From NCBI GenBank assembly GCA_964463485.1, contig CAYXDO010000036.1, forward strand, positions 11,244 through 75,243: a stretch of DNA of 64,000 bases, given 5' to 3'. This document shows, one piece after another, positions 59,926-64,000 of this stretch; positions within the stretch are counted from its first letter, which is position 1; the number at the start of each line of letters is the position of its first letter. Below the pieces are notes generated by a model that worked only from the letters and a program-made list of their open reading frames with translations, was not told where the DNA came from and made no database searches. Source of the DNA: CAYXDO01 sp964463485. Lineage in GTDB: Bacteria > Myxococcota > Kuafuiibacteriia > Kuafuiibacteriales > Kuafuiibacteriaceae. A program made the position numbers and the translations under genes.

Positions 59926-60740
59926 GAAGCGCCCTTTCTGTCCCTCTCCTGCTCGCGGTCGGTTGTCTCGCCGAGGACGACTACCGCGACGGCGGACGTA
60001 CTCATCACGTCTTTCGCTCCTTGGGCTTGGCGAGGCCGGAGGGCGGGCGCTCGCCCGGCTTTGATCTCGACGCGTGGACGTCTACCAAGATCGACCAGCG
60101 CGGTTGCCGTCAGCCCGACTACGTCTCCCCGGAAGGTCAACCTGGCGTCGACAATCAGTTCGCCGAGATCCTCCCGTTAATCGATGTTGCTGGAGAAGGC
60201 GCGCTAGCCGCGTTCATCCAAAACGCCATCGACGAAGGTCGCCTACTCATCATGCCGGAGCTTCGCGAGTACGGACCTGACCTGAATTTCAGGTTGCTTC
60301 GCGGAGCTGATCAGCCGCTGCTCGGGACCGACGGTCGGATTTTGGAGAACCAGACGCTCGCGCTCGATCCGGAGGGACGGGTCTTTGGTGAGTATTCGGG
60401 AGCGACCTTCGACGGGGCCACGCTCTTTGTCGGCCCGATGGACGTCGATTTTCTCGTGGTCGTCTTCGAAATTCTGTACCAAGTCCGTCTTCAGCATACG
60501 AGGATCTCCATCACCTTCGACGAGACGGGAGTGGGTCGCGGCGTGCTCGCGGGCGCGGTCGACACTGCGGAGCTTCGGAGCGTCGCTAAGACCGCGGGGG
60601 AACGAGCCGACATCGATCTCCTCGGGATCCTCGGAACGATCTTCGAGGACTTGGCTGATTTGAACCAAGACCCGACCGGAGTATGCCGCGCGCTGTCGAT
60701 GGTCGCGACTTTCGAGACGGTCCCCGTGTTCACCTATTGA
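59922..60740 (+). CDS. Hypothetical lipoprotein linked to DUF1552 pair
   Basis: The 272-residue protein has a lipobox (LAVGC), then a domain with no known motif (LNFRLLRGADQPLLGTDGR, ATFDGATLFVGPMDVDFLVV). It overlaps the DUF1552 gene by 4 bp, so the three probably form one operon. It would be on the outer-membrane inner face or cell surface. Confidence 0.7.
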   Translation: MRSALSVPLLLAVGCLAEDDYRDGGRTHHVFRSLGLARPEGGRSPGFDLDAWTSTKIDQRGCRQPDYVSPEGQPGVDNQFAEILPLIDVAGEGALAAFIQNAIDEGRLLIMPELREYGPDLNFRLLRGADQPLLGTDGRILENQTLALDPEGRVFGEYSGATFDGATLFVGPMDVDFLVVVFEILYQVRLQHTRISITFDETGVGRGVLAGAVDTAELRSVAKTAGERADIDLLGILGTIFEDLADLNQDPTGVCRALSMVATFETVPVFTY

Positions 60741-60855
60741 GCAGGACCCTGTGTGTCGGAGATGACTTCGATCTCGAGCGCAGATGTGCGCCAGGGATCG
60801 TCGGAAGAGTATTGTACTGGCAAAGTAGTGAGCTTCACGTTCAGGTGGGTACCAG

Positions 60856-61524
60856 ATGAAAGTCGTTCTCTTCGGTGGCAGCGGAATGGTCGGGCAGGGT
60901 GTACTGCGAGAGTGCCTGCTCGCTTCGGACGTCCAGCAGGTGCTCTCCGTCGTACGGAAGCCGACGGGCCAAGCGCACGAGAAGCTCCGGGAGCTCGTTC
61001 ATGACGACTTTTCGGACTTTTCCAAAGTCGCAGTCGAGCTTGGCGGATTCGACGCGTGTTTTTGGTGTTTGGGTGTGACTTCGGCCGGGATGAGCGAGGC
61101 GGACTACACGCGGGTGACTCACCAATTCGCGATGGCCGCGGCCCAGGTGCTCGCCAACGCCAATCCGGGGATGACGTTCGTGTTCGTCTCGGGGGCCGGA
61201 ACGGACAGCACCGAGCGCGGACGAACGATGTGGGCCCGCGTGAAAGGCCGCGCGGAGAACGACTTGGCGAAGCTCCCCTTCAAGCTCGTGGTCTCGTTTC
61301 GTCCCGCATTCATCCAACCCAAACACGGGATCGTCTCGCGCACGCGAGCGTACCGAGCCTTCTACGCGGTGATGAGCCCGCTGTACCCGTTGTTCAAATC
61401 ACTCGCTCCACGCTACGTGACTACCACCGAGATCGTGGGACAGGCGATGCTGAAGGTGGCGCGCGAGGGCACCGATCGGCGGATCTTCGAGAATGCCGAC
61501 ATCAACGCGCTCATGAGTTCTTGA
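60856..61524 (+). CDS. NAD(P)-binding oxidoreductase-like protein (atypical SDR)
   Basis: The 222-residue protein begins with a Rossmann glycine-rich start MKVVLFGGSGMVGQGVLREC, then DACFWCLGVTSAGMSEADYT and FVFVSGAGTDSTERGRTMWA. These fit small atypical short-chain dehydrogenases or NAD(P)-binding proteins, which often lack the YxxxK catalytic pair (here WARVKGRAE partly resembles it). Substrate unknown. A GTGGG-type ribosome binding site lies just before ATG 60856. Confidence 0.75.
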   Translation: MKVVLFGGSGMVGQGVLRECLLASDVQQVLSVVRKPTGQAHEKLRELVHDDFSDFSKVAVELGGFDACFWCLGVTSAGMSEADYTRVTHQFAMAAAQVLANANPGMTFVFVSGAGTDSTERGRTMWARVKGRAENDLAKLPFKLVVSFRPAFIQPKHGIVSRTRAYRAFYAVMSPLYPLFKSLAPRYVTTTEIVGQAMLKVAREGTDRRIFENADINALMSS

Positions 61525-61561
61525 TCAGTGCGGTGGTCCAGTTTAGGAAGTTTCGCGGTCG

Positions 61562-62389
61562 CTACCCGCGCACCGCGTGGACGATCAGCGTGATGTTGTC
61601 CCTGGGTTCCCACGGACGACGAACCTTACGCGCCGTGACCATCAGCGTACGCGCAAGGTGGGCTGCGGAACCACCACCGGAGAGGGTCGCGCTGATCTCC
61701 TCGTCGGAGACGATCGAGGTGAGCCCGTCCGAGCAAAGGAGCCACACGTCTCCGGCGAGCGCATCGACGTCGCGGCGATCGACCTCGAGGTCCGCCTGCA
61801 TCCCGAGCGCGCGCACGATGACCTTCGCGGGGATTCGCGCGAGGTCTGCCTCGGAAGCGCCCGGCCGCAGTCGTCGGACCTCGTTGAGCAGCGTGTGGGC
61901 GACGGTCATCGGCTCGAGCCGTCCGCTCCGAAACCGATAGATGCCGCCGTCGCCGACGTGCCCGAGGTGTACGCGCCCGGGTGTGAAGACGGCCACCTCG
62001 GCGGTGGTGCCCATCCCGTGCCAGCGAGGGTCGCTGCCCGGCTTCCGTCGCTGCGCCGCCGCCGACCGTCCGAGGATGTCGCGGTGAGCGTCCTGGAGCG
62101 TGGCCATCACATCCTCGGGTTCGGCGCCTGACTCGAAGGCCGCCCGCAACAAGGACGCGGTCAGCGCGGCGGCTGGCGCGCCCGAGGTGCACGCGCCCAT
62201 GCCGTCGCACACCACGCAGAGCGTCGCTTCGCCGCGTTCGGCCACAAGCCAGACGTCTTCCTGATGCTCGCGATCCCCGAGGTCGCTCGCTCCGCTAGCG
62301 GTCATTGCCCGAGCATCCTCGTACGGCAGCAAGGCACAGGCATCATGGTCTCTTTCGGCGCCCATCCGAATCACTTCGCACGTCGGCAT
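61562..62389 (-). CDS. PP2C-type protein phosphatase
   Basis: The 275-residue protein has the PP2C motifs: REHQEDVWLV, CDGMG, GTTAEVAVF, GHVGDGGIYRF, LLCSDGLTSIVSDEEI and DNITLIV, so all metal-binding Asp residues appear to be present. It lacks membrane segments. Its probable partner is a Ser/Thr kinase, of which one is encoded 10 kb away. Start ATG 62389 is one base before the stop of the DUF4265 gene, so the two are probably co-transcribed. Confidence 0.88.
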   Translation of the reverse strand: MPTCEVIRMGAERDHDACALLPYEDARAMTASGASDLGDREHQEDVWLVAERGEATLCVVCDGMGACTSGAPAAALTASLLRAAFESGAEPEDVMATLQDAHRDILGRSAAAQRRKPGSDPRWHGMGTTAEVAVFTPGRVHLGHVGDGGIYRFRSGRLEPMTVAHTLLNEVRRLRPGASEADLARIPAKVIVRALGMQADLEVDRRDVDALAGDVWLLCSDGLTSIVSDEEISATLSGGGSAAHLARTLMVTARKVRRPWEPRDNITLIVHAVRG

Positions 62390-62827
62390 TTACTGTTCGT
62401 GACGCAGCAATGGCTCCTCATAGTCCAGTTCGCCCAACTCTAATCGCCGCTCGAGATAGGATCGAAGTGGTGTCAAATGAGCACCCGAGGGCACGTCGAT
62501 CGCGACCAGTCGATACTCAATGTAAGTCTCCGCAGAAAGCCCCAGGCCCCTCAGGTCACTCAGGATACCGTCCACGTCAACTTCTGGCGAATAGAGCACG
62601 CGAACCAAGGAATTGCCCGAAGTCGAAACCGTCTTGCGATACCGCAGTTGCCCGTCCACGTCCTCCGCCTCCACTCGGTCGCCTATCGTCGCCTCGTGGG
62701 CAAAGAATGGTATGTTATCTAACAGGTACGTCCTGTCACCTTGTTCGAACGCCCAAACCGACTCGAATCGTGCGGGTGGAAAGCCGTCGTCACCTTCTTC
62801 GAGTTCAAACACAACCTTTTTGTGCAT
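62390..62827 (-). CDS. DUF4265-family protein
   Basis: The 145-residue protein matches the DUF4265 pattern: KKVVFELEEGDDGFPPARFE, LLDNIPFFAHEATIGDRVE and STSGNSLVRVLYS. Function is unknown; members are cytoplasmic and often near immunity or toxin-like genes. A strong Shine-Dalgarno GAGGTGAG lies before ATG 62827. The composition is lower in GC than most of the window. Confidence 0.82.
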   Translation of the reverse strand: MHKKVVFELEEGDDGFPPARFESVWAFEQGDRTYLLDNIPFFAHEATIGDRVEAEDVDGQLRYRKTVSTSGNSLVRVLYSPEVDVDGILSDLRGLGLSAETYIEYRLVAIDVPSGAHLTPLRSYLERRLELGELDYEEPLLRHEQ

Positions 62828-62943
62828 AACTCACCTCTACTTGTCTGATTCCCACCGTCCGAAAACGGCAAACGGGCGAGCACCGTTCGAAAACGGGCGA
62901 TTGCCATCGATGACCAAATGCCCGAGCACTCTGAGCTCGCCAC

Positions 62944-63681
62944 TCACGTGTTCGGTTCCCGGCCCAGCACGATATCCAGCACCCAACACCCCTTCGGATG
63001 CGAGCGGGAAGTATCCTCCGTGAAATGCGCGGCCAGGTCGGGATATCCCGTCGAAAACAACGCGTCGCGCAGCGAGCCGAGTTTTTTTCCAACTACGTCC
63101 TGCTGCGAAAAGCGGGGACGTCGAGCCGAAGTTGCCCCGTTCTGATAAATGCTCTCCGCTAGCCGTGTTATCGATTTGCTGCGAGGCACGCCGCTGAAAG
63201 TCCGTCGAAACGGGTTGCCCAGCAGATGGCGCAGCGTGTTGGCCACGTCGGCTTCACCTTTCTTTCGCCCTTCCCAGTAAGATTCATGCGCACCGTCAGA
63301 AGACTTGCCCTCCTTCAGAGTTGCCCAAAGCTCCACGATTTCGTTTTGCGTCCAAAGCGCTGCGGAATATGCATCGGACTCCGCAACTCGAGCAGCGGCC
63401 CTCGCGGCGATAACCTTCGCAAACGGTTCCTCCGGAAGGTCCTTTATTGCGTCCCAGGCCCGCCGACGGGCTAGGTCGACTTCGTTTGCCGAGCACTCGT
63501 TATCGGCCCACCTCTCCGCAGTGCTGAGTGCGCGAAAACTCCTTCGGTCGTCCATCAGGAAAAAAAACGGCTTCGCAATCGCAACCGCAAAGAGTCGCAA
63601 CTTGCGACTCGTCGCCCGATTGCGAATGAACCCGAGCATTGCAGAGGCATCGGCTGAGGTTAGCCATTGGTCTTCCGTCAT
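62944..63681 (-). CDS. Uncharacterised protein of a Gemmata-type family
   Basis: The 245-residue protein starts MTEDQWLTSADASAMLGFI, has ATSRKLRLFAVAIAKPFFFL and ends with HPKGCWVLDIVLGRE. This pattern (MTEAEWL..., RKLRLFA..., LLGNPFR, GCW-V-D-LLG) recurs in many planctomycete genes of unknown function; I recall it but cannot name the family. No enzymatic motif or membrane segment is seen. GC is lower than the rest of the window and short repeats lie on both sides, so it may be acquired. Confidence 0.6.
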   Translation of the reverse strand: MTEDQWLTSADASAMLGFIRNRATSRKLRLFAVAIAKPFFFLMDDRRSFRALSTAERWADNECSANEVDLARRRAWDAIKDLPEEPFAKVIAARAAARVAESDAYSAALWTQNEIVELWATLKEGKSSDGAHESYWEGRKKGEADVANTLRHLLGNPFRRTFSGVPRSKSITRLAESIYQNGATSARRPRFSQQDVVGKKLGSLRDALFSTGYPDLAAHFTEDTSRSHPKGCWVLDIVLGREPNT

Positions 63682-63719
63682 ACTCAGTCTTCAGGGCGAG
63701 CGGTGCCACGTACCGATTT

Positions 63720-63785
63720 CGGAGCGGTGCCGGGCACCATCCGAAAACGGGGTGCCGGCAGGCACCGTCCGAAACGCGGTGCCGG
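63720..63785. repeat. GGTGCC/GGCACC palindromic repeat
   Basis: The segment has two copies of a unit of the form CGGTGCCGGGCACC-x-TCCGAAA-CG, and related pieces occur near 62850-62890 (CCGTCCGAAAACGG, CACCGTTCGAAAACGGG). The core GGTGCC-GGCACC is self-complementary. It is a dispersed short palindrome repeat flanking the last gene on both sides. Confidence 0.55.
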
Positions 63786-63787
63786 AT

Positions 63788-64000
63788 TTCCAATTCCGAC
63801 TTCCGATTCCGACTTCCGATTCCGACCTCCGATTCCGACCTCCGATTCCGACCTCCGATTCCGACCTCCGATTCCGACCTCCNNNNNNNNNNNNNNNNNN
63901 NNNNNNNNNNNNNNNNNNNNNNNNNNNNNNNNNNNNNNNNNNNNNNNNNNNNNNNNNNNNNNNNNNNNNNNNNNNNNNNNNNGATTCAGACCTCCGATTC
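63788..64000. repeat. 12-bp tandem repeat with 100-N assembly gap
   Basis: A minisatellite with the unit CCGATTCCGACC or CCGATTCCGACT is repeated about seven to eight times up to 63882 and resumes at 63983 after 100 N (63883-63982). The N run is an assembly gap of unknown true size, so the array is probably longer. No CRISPR-like spacers are present because the unit has no intervening unique sequence. Confidence 0.85.

Noticed and set aside
60808..60836. TGGCAAA-like sequence before the NAD(P)-binding protein gene as a sigma-54 site
   Set aside because: The GG to GC distance is 11 rather than 10 nt and the -12 part does not match TTGC.
63788..63882. Possible CRISPR array at the right end
   Set aside because: Units are 12 bp and directly adjacent with no spacers, so it is a minisatellite.

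Overview
The window is high-GC Gram-negative DNA, most likely from a flagellated member of the Myxococcota or a close deltaproteobacterial relative. The evidence is a flagellar system with both L- and P-ring genes, a zinc-ribbon Ser/Thr kinase, a caspase-like peptidase fused to a barrel-like domain, many lipoproteins, a DUF1592/DUF1552 pair and a DUF4265 protein. No 16S gene or other firm taxonomic marker is present, so the assignment is inference.

Positions 1-29.5 kb hold an almost complete flagellar cluster in tightly overlapping (mostly ATGA) order: fliG (5' end cut off by the window), fliH, fliI, fliJ, a motE-like gene, fliK, flgD, flgE; an insert of unrelated or reversed genes (a membrane protein, a histidine-kinase-like protein, and flbD-motA-motB on the minus strand); then fliL, fliM, fliN, fliO, fliP, fliQ, fliR, flhB, flhA, flhF, flhG, fliA, flgF, flgG, flgA, flgH, flgI, flgJ (fused to an M23 peptidase), flgM, flgN, flgK, flgL. 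The divergent gap at 10.8-11.0 kb carries a sigma-28-type promoter facing flbD-motAB and a sigma-54-type promoter facing fliL, so middle and late flagellar control meet there. A second sigma-54-type promoter sits the same distance before a trypsin-like protease gene at 30.1 kb.

30-42.5 kb: a secreted protease, two tandem CPA-type antiporter-like genes, a minus-strand sugar ABC transporter operon (ATPase, binding protein, one MalF-like permease, glycosyltransferase, no MalG-like partner), NAD-type isocitrate dehydrogenase and a large YfhO-like membrane protein. 42.5-52.3 kb: a zinc-finger/DUF4384-like protein translationally coupled to a caspase-like peptidase with a barrel-like C-terminus and a lipoprotein, then two large convergent lipoproteins and a Ser/Thr kinase.

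52.3-55.7 kb is the most unusual part. It holds two kinds of intergenic inverted-repeat element, then an apparent stand-alone operon: a sigma-70-like promoter, a 34-codon leader ORF, an intrinsic terminator ending 7 nt before tRNA-Tyr(GUA), a structured spacer, and a divergent EF-Tu whose switch I lacks the RGITI motif and which has other substitutions at antibiotic-contact sites. 55.7-62.4 kb holds an alpha/beta hydrolase, a DUF1592/DUF1552/lipoprotein operon, an NAD(P)-binding protein and a PP2C phosphatase. The right end (62.4-64 kb) looks lower in GC and repeat-rich, and ends in a 12-bp tandem repeat interrupted by a 100-N assembly gap.
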